DNA of 64,000 nucleotides, from assembly GCF_026241095.1 (NCBI RefSeq), contig NZ_JAPFGB010000022.1, forward strand, positions 1 to 64,000, read 5' to 3'. The stretch's first letter is position 1. Each line of letters opens with the position of its first letter. The translations under genes were made by a program, and so were the position numbers. This DNA is from Saccharopolyspora sp. NFXS83 (lineage in GTDB: Bacteria; Actinomycetota; Actinomycetes; Mycobacteriales; Pseudonocardiaceae). The notes beneath the pieces are model-generated. The model was not told where the DNA came from. It did no database searches and saw only the letters and a program-made list of their open reading frames with translations. Shown piece by piece: positions 24,828 to 33,635 of the stretch.

Positions 24828-25478
24828 ATGCTCGAGGAGTGGCGGCGGGATCGGGCGGCGCGACGGGTGAAGAGCGGCGACGGGCGTCCGTTGAAGCCCT
24901 TCCGCTGGTGGCAACAGTTCAGCCGAGCACTGTGCTATCTCACGCTCGACGACCGCGACGGACGCCGAACGGTGTACGCCGTCGAGGTCCGGCACATGGG
25001 CGACAGCAACGGCGAGGTCAAAGCGCACCTGTTCCGCGACGGCAGGCACCACGCCGTATCCAAGGTCCCCGCCGCCTTCCCCGTCGACGGCGGCACGATC
25101 GAGGTCGCGACGAGCCAGGTCGGGCTCAAGCGCTGCCACTACGTCACCGCGGCGGGCGCGGAGCACCAACTCGTCCCGGACCCGAAATCCGCGGAAGGAC
25201 GCCGCGCCAGCCTCGAACGCGACCATCCGGTCATGAGCCGCGCGGTCGGTTTCCTCTCGGTGGTGCTGCTGGTCATCGGGGTGATCCTGCTCGTCATCCA
25301 GATCGCCGAGCCGATCTCCCGGGTACCTCCCATCGCGGAGAACATCGGGATCTTCGAATCACCGCTGCACCTGCCGATGTGGCTCAACATCGCCCTCACC
25401 CTCGGCGCGGCGCTGGCCAGCACGGAACGAGCGCTGCGCATGCGCTACCACTGGCTGCTCGACGCCGCCGGGAACTGA
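24828..25478 (+). CDS. membrane protein controlled by the adjacent TetR
   Basis: 216 residues, no named family recognised. The first 130 residues are soluble and beta-rich (basic start, RRTVYAVEVRHMGD, FPVDGGTIEVATSQVGLKRCHYV). Two membrane segments follow: about 138-160 (VGFLSVVLLVIGVILLVIQIA) and 178-195 (MWLNIALTLGAALA). The C-terminus is short and cytoplasmic. ATG with AAGGGG upstream. Divergent from tetR over three operator-like sites; a likely target of that regulator. No transport or enzymatic motif is visible. Confidence 0.8.
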   Translation: MLEEWRRDRAARRVKSGDGRPLKPFRWWQQFSRALCYLTLDDRDGRRTVYAVEVRHMGDSNGEVKAHLFRDGRHHAVSKVPAAFPVDGGTIEVATSQVGLKRCHYVTAAGAEHQLVPDPKSAEGRRASLERDHPVMSRAVGFLSVVLLVIGVILLVIQIAEPISRVPPIAENIGIFESPLHLPMWLNIALTLGAALASTERALRMRYHWLLDAAGN

Positions 25479-25511
25479 TCCCCTCCGGGTGGTCCGGTCC
25501 TGACGCGCGCG

Positions 25512-25540
25512 TGCCCCGAGCCGGAACTCGGCTCGGGGCA
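25512..25540 (+). terminator. terminator of the TetR-linked membrane gene
   Basis: Eleven-base perfect stem (25512-25522 with 25530-25540), seven-base loop, 34 bases past the stop. Confidence 0.75.
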
Positions 25541-25635
25541 TCGGAAGCGACGGTTCGGGTCAGAGCGCCGACGTTGTCGTCGTCCTGGAGCGCGGCCACC
25601 GCGGTGGGCTCGTTGCCACCGTCGCCGCACGGCGG

Positions 25636-25872
25636 CTAGGAAGCGGTCTGGTCGGGCGGAACATCGCTACCCGGGCCCGTCTGGTCGGGCGGAACATCGC
25701 TACCCGGGCCCGTCTGATCCGGCGGAACATCGCTACCCGGGGCCGTCAGGTCCGGCGGCACGTCGCCGTCGCCCTGGACCTGCACCGCCGGTGTCGGCGC
25801 GGCCAGTGCCGAGGCGGGCGCCGCCAGCAGCGCAGCCGCCGCGACGACCGCCGCTGTGGTGAATCGCTTCAT
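25636..25872 (-). CDS. small secreted protein with 11-residue tandem repeats
   Basis: 78 residues: signal peptide (MKRFTTAAVV..., cleavage near ALA-APTPA, residue 24) and a mature part of about 54 residues made of acidic proline-rich repeats, GSDVPPDQTGP three times with a degenerate unit before them. The DNA repeats are 33 bases long, two identical. No cysteine, no known domain. Composition suggests an extended secreted or wall-associated peptide. ATG chosen because it begins the signal peptide; the frame upstream is not protein-like. Confidence 0.75.
   Translation of the reverse strand: MKRFTTAAVVAAAALLAAPASALAAPTPAVQVQGDGDVPPDLTAPGSDVPPDQTGPGSDVPPDQTGPGSDVPPDQTAS
25646..25744. repeat. 33-base tandem repeat inside the secreted peptide gene
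   Basis: Units 25646-25678 and 25679-25711 are identical; 25712-25744 differs at a few bases; a partial fourth follows. Copy number may vary between strains. Confidence 0.85.
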
Positions 25873-25983
25873 CGTGTTGTCGTGCCCCTTCCACATCTCC
25901 CGATCGGGATGCGGACACGCTACGACGCCGGAGACCCCGATGGAGGCTCCTGGCTTCCGCGCAGGGATATCCTCCGATCGCCG

Positions 25984-26019
25984 CGTCGGAAACCCGGTGT
26001 GCGCACCGGATTTCCGACG
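25984..26019 (-). terminator. terminator of the dapA-RNase J unit
   Basis: Stem 25984-25999 with 26004-26019 with a single mismatch and a four-base loop, 12 bases after the RNase J stop. Confidence 0.8.
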
Positions 26020-26030
26020 GCGGCGACGGA

Positions 26031-27755
26031 TCAGGAACCGACCGGCAGCACGTTCGGGACGATCATCGGCCGGCGGCGGTACTTGTCCGCGACCCACTTG
26101 CCGACCACGCGGCGCACGGCCTGCGCGATGCGGTGGGTGTCGGCGATGCCCTCCGACTCGGTGCGCGCCAACTCCATCTCCACCAGCGGCACCACGTCGT
26201 CCAGCGCCTTCGGGTCGTCGGAGAAACCGCGGCCGGAGATCGTCGGGCTGGACACCGCCCGGCCCGTCGCCGCCTCCACTGCCACGGTGATCGAGATGAA
26301 GCCGCCCTCGCCCAGCACCAGCCGGTCCGACAGCGTGGACTCGCCGACGTCGCCGACGGACAGGCCGTCGACGTAGACGTGCCCGACCTCAACGCGGCCG
26401 GAGACCTTCGCGATGCCGTCGACGAGGTCGACCACCACGCCGTCCTCGGCGATCACCACCCGCTCCGCCGCCACCCCGGTCAACCGGGCCAGTTCGGCGT
26501 TCGCGCGCAGGTGCCGCCACTCGCCGTGCACCGGCATGACGTTGCTGGGGCGCACCGCGTTGTACAGGTACAGCAGTTCACCGGCCGACGCGTGCCCGGA
26601 GACGTGGACCTTCGCCCCGCCCTGGTGCACCACGTCCGCACCGAGCCGCACCAGGCCGTTGACCACGCCGAACACCGCGGTCTCGTTGCCGGGGATCAGC
26701 GAGCTCGCCAGCACCACCGTGTCACCGGCGCGGATGCGGATCTGCTTGTGCTCGCCGCGGGCCATCCGGGACAGCGCCGAGAGCGGCTCGCCCTGCGACC
26801 CGGTCGAGACGAACAGCACCATGTGCTCCGGCATCGCCAGCGCCTCGTCCAGCTCCACCAGCAGACCCGGCGGCACCCGCAGGATGCCCAGGTCGTTCGC
26901 GATGCCCATGTTGCGCACCATCGAGCGGCCCACGAAGCAGACCTTGCGGCCGTGCTGCTCGGCCACGTCCAGCACCTGCTGCACGCGGTGCACGTGGCTG
27001 GCGAAGCAGGCCACGATCAGCCGCTGCGTCGCTTTGCCGATCACCCGGTCCAGCACCGGGCCGATCTCGCGCTCCGGGGTGACGAAGCCGGGGACCTCGG
27101 CGTTCGTGGAGTCCACCAGGAACAGGTCCACGCCCTCGTCGCCCAGGCGGGAGAACCCGGCCAGGTCGGTGAGCCTGCCGTCCAGCGGCAGCTGGTCCAG
27201 CTTGATGTCACCGGTGTGCAGCACCACGCCCGCCGACGTGCGGATCGCGACCGCCAGCGCGTCCGGGATCGAGTGGTTGACCGCGAAGAACTCCAGGTCG
27301 AACACGCCGTGCTTGCTGTGCTGGCCCTCGGCGACCTCGACCAGCACCGGATCCTGGCGGTGTTCCTTGCACTTCGCCGCCAGCAGCGCCAGCGTGAACT
27401 TCGAGCCGACGACCGGCAGGTCCGGCCGCAGCCGCAGCAAGAACGGCACCGCGCCGATGTGGTCTTCGTGGCCGTGCGTGAGCACCACGGCCTCGACGTC
27501 GTCCAGCCGGTTCTCGATCGCCCCGAAGTCAGGCAGGATCAAGTCCACGCCGGGCGAGTCGTCCTCCGGGAACAGCACGCCGCAGTCGACGATGAGCAGC
27601 TTGCCCTCGTGCTCGAACACGGTCATGTTGCGGCCGACTTCGCCGATGCCGCCCAGCGCGGTCACCCGCAGCCCGCCCTCGGGCAGGGCCGGTGGCGGCG
27701 CCGACGCGGTCGGCGTCACGGGGTGGTTTTCGGAAGAAGTTGTGCGAGCGCTCAA
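26031..27755 (-). CDS. rnj: ribonuclease J
   Basis: 574 residues. Metallo-beta-lactamase/beta-CASP nuclease: ALGGIGEVGRNM, zinc motif LTHGHEDHIGA (H-x-H-x-D-H), LHTGDIKLD, DSTNAEVPG, beta-CASP motif A/B region FVSTGSQGEP, motif C SGHASAGE and MPVHGEWRH, then the C-terminal oligomer domain. RNase J is a 5'-3' exonuclease and endonuclease for mRNA decay and rRNA maturation. I place the start at TTG 27755: it overlaps the dapA stop (TTGA) and has AGAGG seven bases upstream. The next candidate GTG, 12 codons in, lacks a ribosome site. Same order as in M. tuberculosis. Confidence 0.95.
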   Translation of the reverse strand: MSARTTSSENHPVTPTASAPPPALPEGGLRVTALGGIGEVGRNMTVFEHEGKLLIVDCGVLFPEDDSPGVDLILPDFGAIENRLDDVEAVVLTHGHEDHIGAVPFLLRLRPDLPVVGSKFTLALLAAKCKEHRQDPVLVEVAEGQHSKHGVFDLEFFAVNHSIPDALAVAIRTSAGVVLHTGDIKLDQLPLDGRLTDLAGFSRLGDEGVDLFLVDSTNAEVPGFVTPEREIGPVLDRVIGKATQRLIVACFASHVHRVQQVLDVAEQHGRKVCFVGRSMVRNMGIANDLGILRVPPGLLVELDEALAMPEHMVLFVSTGSQGEPLSALSRMARGEHKQIRIRAGDTVVLASSLIPGNETAVFGVVNGLVRLGADVVHQGGAKVHVSGHASAGELLYLYNAVRPSNVMPVHGEWRHLRANAELARLTGVAAERVVIAEDGVVVDLVDGIAKVSGRVEVGHVYVDGLSVGDVGESTLSDRLVLGEGGFISITVAVEAATGRAVSSPTISGRGFSDDPKALDDVVPLVEMELARTESEGIADTHRIAQAVRRVVGKWVADKYRRRPMIVPNVLPVGS

Positions 27756-28693
27756 CGGTGCACCTCTGCTGCGGCATCGGGATTGACCAGGACCAGACCG
27801 GCGTCCCACAGATCGCTGGTGATCACCCGCACCTGCTCATCGGTGGCCTGCGGCAACGGCAGCCGGGGATGCCCGGTCTCATAGCCGCACAACCGCAACG
27901 CCGTCTTCGAGAAGATCACACCGCCCACGTAGTTCATCGACCGGTACACCGGCATCAGGCCGACGTGCACGTCCCTGGCGGTGGCGATGTCGCCCGCCTC
28001 GTACGCGTCGAGCATCTTGCGCAGCCGATCACCGACGACGTGCCCGATCACGCTGACGAAGCCGACAGCGCCCACCGACAACCACGGCAGGTTCAGCGGG
28101 TCCTCACCGGAGTAGTAGGCCAAGTCGCTGTTGGACAGCACCTCGCTGCCCGCCCACAGGTCGTGCTTGGAGTCCTTGACGGCCTTGATCTGCGGGTGTT
28201 CCGCGAGCCGCTTGAGCGTGTCGGTGTGGATGGGCACCACCGAGCGGGGCGGGATGTCGTAGAGCATCACCGGCAGCTCGGTCGCGTCGGCCACCGTCGT
28301 GAAGTGCGACAGCAGCCCTTCCTGCGGGGGGCGCGAGTAGTACGGGGTCACCACGAGCAGCCCGTGCGCGCCGGCCTTTTCCGCGGTGCGGGCCAAATCC
28401 ACGGAGTGCGCGGTGTTGTTCGTGCCCGCTCCGGCGACCACCGTCGCGCGGTCCCCTACCGCTTCGACGACGGCGCGCAGCAACTGCTCTTTCTCGTCAT
28501 CACTGGTCGTGGGACTTTCGCCCGTCGTGCCGTTGACGACCAGGCCATCGTTTCCGACGTGATCGACGAGGTAGGTCGCGAGCTCCTGAGCCAGCGCCAG
28601 GTCGAGCTTCCCGTCCGCGTCGAACGGCGTCACCATGGCGGTCAGGACCCGGCCGAACGGCCGACCTTCAGTGGCGGTGGGACAGACGGTCAT
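27752..28693 (-). CDS. dapA: 4-hydroxy-tetrahydrodipicolinate synthase
   Basis: 313 residues, TIM-barrel class I aldolase. AMVTPFDADGKLD, GTTGESPT and AGAGTNNT bind pyruvate and semialdehyde; YYSRPPQEGLLSHF and YDIPPRSVVPI contain the catalytic tyrosines; KAVKDSKHD holds the Schiff-base lysine. First step of the diaminopimelate/lysine branch, with dapB at 44.9 kb in this window. ATG chosen at 28693 because a TAGCGT -10 lies eight bases upstream. Coupled to RNase J by overlapping codons. Confidence 0.97.
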   Translation of the reverse strand: MTVCPTATEGRPFGRVLTAMVTPFDADGKLDLALAQELATYLVDHVGNDGLVVNGTTGESPTTSDDEKEQLLRAVVEAVGDRATVVAGAGTNNTAHSVDLARTAEKAGAHGLLVVTPYYSRPPQEGLLSHFTTVADATELPVMLYDIPPRSVVPIHTDTLKRLAEHPQIKAVKDSKHDLWAGSEVLSNSDLAYYSGEDPLNLPWLSVGAVGFVSVIGHVVGDRLRKMLDAYEAGDIATARDVHVGLMPVYRSMNYVGGVIFSKTALRLCGYETGHPRLPLPQATDEQVRVITSDLWDAGLVLVNPDAAAEVHR

Positions 28694-28701
28694 AACCCTT
28701 G

Positions 28702-28707
28702 ACGCTA
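28702..28707 (-). promoter_or_regulatory. -10 box of dapA
   Basis: TAGCGT on the minus strand, eight bases before the ATG; a near-leaderless start. Confidence 0.45.
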
Positions 28708-28932
28708 CCTGGTGAGTCCACTGGTCAGCGCGCCGCATCGACGGTGCTGGGCGGCACCGCGCCCCAGCACCGAAGATCGCGGAAACCTCGCGCTCCGAGC
28801 GCCGCGAAGCCGTCCAAGTTCCCGCAGATCAGGTTCACCGCAGCCGGATTTCCGGGACACGAGGCGAAATCCAGGTTCGGCCCGCCGTCTCGGCGGCGGA
28901 GCGGCGCGCGGTCACCGCCGGGGCACCCGACG

Positions 28933-28958
28933 CCCCGCTCCAGCGCACCGGAGCGGGG
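28933..28958 (-). terminator. terminator downstream of the TIGR03085 gene
   Basis: Nine-base stem CCCCGCTCC/GGAGCGGGG with an eight-base loop, 12 bases past the stop at 28971. Confidence 0.7.
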
Positions 28959-28970
28959 GCCGGGCGAGCG

Positions 28971-29597
28971 TCAGAACGAGCGGCGCAGGTCTTCCACCGC
29001 GAGCACGTCGGCATCGTTGCCGTCGATGTCGACCCGCACCTGGCGGCGGCTGAACGCGTGCAGCAGCAGCTCGCTCGGTTCACCGCTGATGCGCACGGTG
29101 CGCGGGCCGCGCTTCGCGGCGATCTCGGTGCCGTCCGGGCGGCGCAGCACCACGCCCACCGGGCTGCGGCCGTAGAACACCTTCGCCACCCGGGACAACG
29201 ATTTCCACAGCGCCTCTTCGCGCTCCGGCTCGGACGGCCGCGGCTGCCAGCCCGGCTGCGCCCGCCGCACGTCCTCGTGGTGCACGAAGAACTCGGCGGT
29301 GTTGACCGTCTCGTCCACGGCGCCGATGGCCAGCGGGTTCCACTTCGGCGCGCCTTCGCGCACGGTGGCGATCAGTTCCGGCCAGGCCTGCTCGCGCAAA
29401 CCCTGCTCCACCTTGTCGCCGCGCTCGGCCAGCGCCTTGACGAACTTTCCCGCCAGCGCGTCGGGGCGCCGCTCGCGCAGCACCAGGTGCACCGCGAGGT
29501 CCTTGGTCTTCCACTCACCGCACAGCGTCGGCGCGTCCGGCCCGACCCGGTCGAACAGGTCGCACAGTTCACGGCGCTCGTCATTGGCCACACCCAT
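28971..29597 (-). CDS. TIGR03085 family metal-binding protein (DinB/mycothiol isomerase fold)
   Basis: 208 residues. N-terminal four-helix part with LCGEWKTKDLAVHLVLRERRPD (His in the DinB_2-like position), VNTAEFFVHHEDVRRAQPGW (H-H-E-D metal motif, about residues 100-120) and a C-terminal beta domain (GPRTVRISGEPSELLLHAFSRRQ). This matches the actinobacterial TIGR03085 group related to mycothiol-dependent maleylpyruvate isomerases. Enzymatic role unknown. It starts 19 bases after the kinase stop on the same strand, so it may be co-transcribed with the kinases. Terminator follows. Confidence 0.9.
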   Translation of the reverse strand: MGVANDERRELCDLFDRVGPDAPTLCGEWKTKDLAVHLVLRERRPDALAGKFVKALAERGDKVEQGLREQAWPELIATVREGAPKWNPLAIGAVDETVNTAEFFVHHEDVRRAQPGWQPRPSEPEREEALWKSLSRVAKVFYGRSPVGVVLRRPDGTEIAAKRGPRTVRISGEPSELLLHAFSRRQVRVDIDGNDADVLAVEDLRRSF

Positions 29598-29616
29598 GCG
29601 CTCACCTTACCGGGGT

Positions 29617-31086
29617 TCAGTCCGCGGCGACCGGCGTCGTCAGCGGCGTGCCGTCGGCGCTGCGCACGTAGCAGTGCACGATCTGCGATCCCTCGTCGTT
29701 GGAGCTGTCGCCGTCGAGCGAGGTCCGCCGCTTGGCCTCCCACGCCTGCGCGGTGGGGATCACCGCGCCGTAGCGCAACGCCCGCTCCTTGTCCGGGTGG
29801 TCGATCTTGTCGGTGGCGAAGTGCGCGCCGCACATGCCTTCGGCGAACCGCGTCAGTTCGCGCCGGCCGGGATAGCTGACATCGCTGGTCGACCGTCCGC
29901 CGAACACGTCCCCGCTGGTGTAGATCTCCACGTCGTGCGCGGAATCGCACGGCCGGAACCGCTGCTGCGTGACGCGGTCGCCCGGCTCCAGCGCGGTGTC
30001 GGCGCACGGGTTGTCCTCGCCCATGTCGAACGGCTCCACATCACCGCCCGGACCGTAGGTCCGCGTCGGCTGCTGGGGGCCCGCGACGAGCGGATTGCCC
30101 CCGTCCGGGGCCGGGGAACCGCCCGGAGCACCGGCGACCGGCAGGAGCCTGCCGAGCAGCAGGCCTGCGACGAACAGGACCACCGCCGCGGGCACCGCCC
30201 CGATCAGCCACCACCGGCGCGAGCCGGACCGGCCGGACATCGCCCCGCGAGCCGGTTCCGCGCGGGCCGGCAGATCCGACAGCAGCGCACGGGCCTGATC
30301 CGGGGTGAGCCGGGCACGCGGATCGGTGGTGAGCAGACCCGCGACCAACGCTCCGATCGCCCCGTGGTCCCGGGACATCCGGGGTGTCTCGTTCAGCACC
30401 GCGTGCAGCGTCGCCGCGGTGGTCTGCCGATCGAACGGCAACCAGCCCTCCAGGGCGAAGAACAACGTCGCCCCCAACGACCAGAGGTCGCTCGCGGGCG
30501 TCGCGTCGTGGCCTCGAATGCGTTCCGGAGCCATGAACGCCGGAGAGCCGATGAGCGCACCGGTCGTGGTCAGGCGGGGATCGTCCACCGTCTGCGCGAT
30601 GCCGAAATCCGCCAGCTTCACGCCGTTGCCCGAGATCATGATGTTGCCCGGCTTGACGTCCCGGTGCACGATCCCGGCCGCGTGCGCGGCCTCCAATGCG
30701 GACAGCATCCGCAAGGCCAGCTCCGCCACCCGCGCCGGGGGCATCGGCCGCTGCGGTCCCACGACGTCGCTGAGCGTGACGGGATCCACCAGTTCCATCA
30801 CGATGAACGTGGCGCCGTTCTCGGTGAACACGTCGTGGACCGTGACCACCCCGGGATCGCTGAGCCTGCCCGCGATCCGCACCTCCTGCCTGAGGCGCTC
30901 GTCGAGCACGCGCCGTTCCGCTGCCGGGAGGCCTTCCGGCACGTGGAGCTGCTTGATCGCGACGTCCCGGTCGATCCTGGCGTCGCGGGCGCGCCACACG
31001 ATGCCCATGCCGCCGCGCCCCAGCTCACCGGTCACCTCGTAGCGGCCCCCGGCGAAACGCATTCCCGCGTCCATCCGCTCCGGCAC
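29617..31086 (-). CDS. transmembrane Ser/Thr kinase with Septum_form-like sensor (copy 1)
   Basis: 489 residues. Hanks kinase: G-loop GRGGMGIVW, Lys45 (VAIKQL), HRDVKPGN with Asp143, DFG at Asp160, APE as APERI. About residues 286-312 form one membrane helix; the outer 170 residues carry CADTALEP...RFRPCDSAHDVEIYTSGD, LTRFAEGMCGAHF and a terminal VHCYVRS: spaced cysteines and the C-x3-HD-x-E pattern of the Septum_form domain. GTG start with AGGGG six bases upstream. Tandem duplicate of the gene at 31175; followed by the TIGR03085 gene. Signal and targets unknown. Confidence 0.92.
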   Translation of the reverse strand: MPERMDAGMRFAGGRYEVTGELGRGGMGIVWRARDARIDRDVAIKQLHVPEGLPAAERRVLDERLRQEVRIAGRLSDPGVVTVHDVFTENGATFIVMELVDPVTLSDVVGPQRPMPPARVAELALRMLSALEAAHAAGIVHRDVKPGNIMISGNGVKLADFGIAQTVDDPRLTTTGALIGSPAFMAPERIRGHDATPASDLWSLGATLFFALEGWLPFDRQTTAATLHAVLNETPRMSRDHGAIGALVAGLLTTDPRARLTPDQARALLSDLPARAEPARGAMSGRSGSRRWWLIGAVPAAVVLFVAGLLLGRLLPVAGAPGGSPAPDGGNPLVAGPQQPTRTYGPGGDVEPFDMGEDNPCADTALEPGDRVTQQRFRPCDSAHDVEIYTSGDVFGGRSTSDVSYPGRRELTRFAEGMCGAHFATDKIDHPDKERALRYGAVIPTAQAWEAKRRTSLDGDSSNDEGSQIVHCYVRSADGTPLTTPVAAD

Positions 31087-31174
31087 TGCACACCCCTCCC
31101 GATGATCGCGGAGTGAGGATCATGTCACGACGAGTAGCGCGACGATCCCGTTTCGCGCATTCCTCCGGGCCGCC

Positions 31175-32623
31175 TCAACCAGTGGCGACCGAGGTGGTCA
31201 GCTGCACTCCGTCGGTGGTGCGCAGGTAGCAGTGCACGGCCTGCGAGCCGGCGTCGGAGTCGCTGTCGTCGTCCATCGCGGTCTGCCGCTTGAGCTCCCA
31301 GGACCGCTCCGAGGGCACCAGCGCGCCGTAGCGCAGCGCGGCGTCCTTGCCCGGCAGCACGATCTTGTCCGAGGCGAAGTACGCGGCGCACATCCCTTCG
31401 CCGAACCGGGCCAGCTCCGCCTCTCCCGGATAGGAGATGTCGTTGGTGGAGCCGCTGCCGAACGGATCTCCCGTCGCGTAGATCTCGAGGTCGTGCGGCT
31501 CCGAGCACCGGCGGATCTTCCCCTCCGGCACGGTCGAACCGGAACTCGGCCTGCCGAACGCGCACGGGTCGGACTTGCTCGGCGCGAAGGTCTCCAGATC
31601 ACCGCCCGGCCCGTAGCTCAGCGTCGCCTCCTCCGCCGCCGGGGCACCGGGGACCAGCGCGAACCGGCCGAGCAGCAGACCGGCCACGAACAGCACCACC
31701 GCCGCTGCGATCAGCGGGCCGCGGCCGAGGTCCTTCGCGCGAGCGGGAAATCGCGACCGCACCGCACCGGGACCTGCCGGGACCTGCGCCGTCGCCGTCG
31801 GACCGGGTCCGGCGGCCAGCAGTGCGCGGGCCTGCGCGGGGGTGAACCGGGCGCGCGGGTCGGCGATGAGCAAGCCCATGATCAGCGACCCGAGCGGGCC
31901 CTGCGTCCGGGTCATCCTGGGGGTCTCGCTCAGCACCGCGTGCAGGGTCGCCGCGGTGGTCTGCCGATCGAACGGCAACCAGCCCTCGGCGGCGAAGAAC
32001 AGCGTGGCGCCCAGCGACCACAGGTCGCTCGCGGGCGTCGCATCCGCGCCCTGGATGCGTTCCGGAGCCATGAACGACGGCGAGCCGATGATGCTCCCGC
32101 TGGTGGTCAACCGCGTGTCGTCCAGGGTCTGCGCGATGCCGAAGTCGGCCAGCTTCACCCCGCTGTCCGAGATCATGATGTTGCTCGGCTTGACGTCCCG
32201 GTGCACGATCCCGGCCGCGTGCGCCGCCTCCAACGCGGACAGCAACCGCCGGGCCAGCTCCACGACCTGCTCCGGCGGCATCGGGCCGCATTCGCCGACG
32301 ACCTCGGCGAGCGTGCCCGCCAGCACCAGCTCCATCACGATGAAGGTGCCGCCCGCTTCGCTGAGCACGTCGAACACCGTGACCACCGCCGGGTCGCTGA
32401 GCCGGCCCGCGGCCCGCGCCTCCCGCAGCACCCGCTCCTCGAACACGGCCCGCTCCGCCGGCGGCACCCCGTCCGGGACGTGCAGCTGCTTGATCGCGAC
32501 CTCGCGGCCGATCACCTGGTCCCAGGCCCGCCAGACGATGCCCATGCCGCCGCGACCGAGCTCACCGGTCACCTGGTAGCGGCGCCCGATGGTGCGCGTC
32601 AGCGCATCCGTCCGTTCCACCAC
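31175..32623 (-). CDS. transmembrane Ser/Thr kinase with Septum_form-like sensor (copy 2)
   Basis: 482 residues, same architecture and numbering as the next gene downstream: Lys45, HRDVKPSN with Asp143, DFG at 160, one membrane helix near residue 300. The sensor reads CAFGRP...IRRCSEPHDLEIYATGD, LARFGEGMCAAYF, and ends AVHCYLRT. The catalytic halves are nearly collinear with the paralogue; the juxtamembrane linkers differ in length and sequence. All catalytic residues are present. 88 bases separate the two kinase genes. Probable recent tandem duplication with retained function. Confidence 0.92.
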   Translation of the reverse strand: MVERTDALTRTIGRRYQVTGELGRGGMGIVWRAWDQVIGREVAIKQLHVPDGVPPAERAVFEERVLREARAAGRLSDPAVVTVFDVLSEAGGTFIVMELVLAGTLAEVVGECGPMPPEQVVELARRLLSALEAAHAAGIVHRDVKPSNIMISDSGVKLADFGIAQTLDDTRLTTSGSIIGSPSFMAPERIQGADATPASDLWSLGATLFFAAEGWLPFDRQTTAATLHAVLSETPRMTRTQGPLGSLIMGLLIADPRARFTPAQARALLAAGPGPTATAQVPAGPGAVRSRFPARAKDLGRGPLIAAAVVLFVAGLLLGRFALVPGAPAAEEATLSYGPGGDLETFAPSKSDPCAFGRPSSGSTVPEGKIRRCSEPHDLEIYATGDPFGSGSTNDISYPGEAELARFGEGMCAAYFASDKIVLPGKDAALRYGALVPSERSWELKRQTAMDDDSDSDAGSQAVHCYLRTTDGVQLTTSVATG

Positions 32624-32696
32624 GCCCGCCCCCTCCCCCGACCTTGTCTTAGAACGTTCATCCCATCGGACGAAAGGAGGCCGAGCGCGGTTCCCG

Positions 32697-33449
32697 TCAG
32701 CCTTCGCTGACGAAGGGGCTGGAAGCGACCTCGGAGCCGTCCTTGAGGGCGGTGATCTCGAAGTCGCCGAACACGTTCGGCGCGGCCTTCTGCAGCTGCC
32801 GCAGGCACTCGACGGCGAGCGAGCGGATCTCGACGTCCGCGTGCTCGCTGGCGCGCATCGCCACGAAGTGCCGCCACGCGCGGTAGTTCCCGCTGACGAC
32901 GATGCGGGTCTCGGTGGCGTTGGGCAGCACCGCGCGCGCGGCCTGCCGCGCCTGCTTGCGGCGCAGCGTGGCCTTGGGCTCGTCCGCGAACTTCTCCTGC
33001 AGCGCGTCGAGCAGCTCGGTGTAGGCGGCGACGCTGGCCTCGGTGGCCCGCACGAACTTCTCGTGCAGCTCGGGGTCCTCGGCGATCACGTCGGGCTCGA
33101 CCACCGCGGCGTCGCGTTCCGGCACGTAGCGCTGGGACAGCTGCGAGTAGGAGAAGTGCCGGTGCCGGATCAGCTCGTGGGTCAGCGACCGCGACATCCC
33201 GGTCAGGTAGAAGGTGACCGAGCCGTGCTCCAGCACCGAGAGGTGGCCGACCTCCATGATGTGCCGGAGGTACCCGGCGTTGGTCGCGGTCGCCGGGTTC
33301 GGCTTGTGCCAGGACTGGTAGCAGGCCCGGCCGGCGAACTCCGCGAGCGCCTGGCCGCCGTCCGCGTCGGTGGACCACTCCACGTCGGCCGGCGGGAAGA
33401 ACTCGGTCTTGCCGATCAGCTGGACATTCGGCGGCACGATGTCGGTCAC
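32697..33449 (-). CDS. thyX: flavin-dependent thymidylate synthase
   Basis: 250 residues. ThyX signature [14 protein letters not shown] (RHR-x7-S, about residues 95-108), plus [17 protein letters not shown] and the C-terminal [22 protein letters not shown]. Makes dTMP from dUMP with methylene-tetrahydrofolate and NADPH, unrelated to ThyA. Located, as in Mycobacterium, upstream of dapA and RNase J, though two kinase genes and a TIGR03085 gene intervene. GTG start at 33449 gives the usual length; AAGGG lies ten bases upstream. Confidence 0.96.
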   Translation of the reverse strand: MTDIVPPNVQLIGKTEFFPPADVEWSTDADGGQALAEFAGRACYQSWHKPNPATATNAGYLRHIMEVGHLSVLEHGSVTFYLTGMSRSLTHELIRHRHFSYSQLSQRYVPERDAAVVEPDVIAEDPELHEKFVRATEASVAAYTELLDALQEKFADEPKATLRRKQARQAARAVLPNATETRIVVSGNYRAWRHFVAMRASEHADVEIRSLAVECLRQLQKAAPNVFGDFEITALKDGSEVASSPFVSEG

Positions 33450-33600
33450 GGTGCGCGGACCCTTCTCGGTTGGAGTGCGGATGTTCTGCCCGCTTGCCCG
33501 CGGCCGGGCGCTGGCGGTTTCGAGCGTAACCGGCTGCACCGACGTCCCGGCCCGACCGCCACGACGGCTCCGATGACGATCGCTGACACCATTGTGTCAC

Positions 33601-33635
33601 TTGCGCGACGTCATCGACGACGCCATAGTGGCGTC
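33601..33635 (+). promoter_or_regulatory. leaderless promoter with palindromic operator
   Basis: TTGCGC (33601-33606) and CATAGT (33624-33629) with a 17-base spacer end six bases before the ATG at 33636. The inverted repeat GACGCCA-TAG-TGGCGTC (33619-33635) covers the -10 and the transcription start, as an autorepressor site would. Confidence 0.6.

Noticed and set aside
24693-25226. N-terminal extension of the TetR frame across the operator region
   Set aside because: The protein fold begins at MDDSDDP behind a strong GGAGGTGG; the extension is opposite the divergent membrane gene and covers its promoter.
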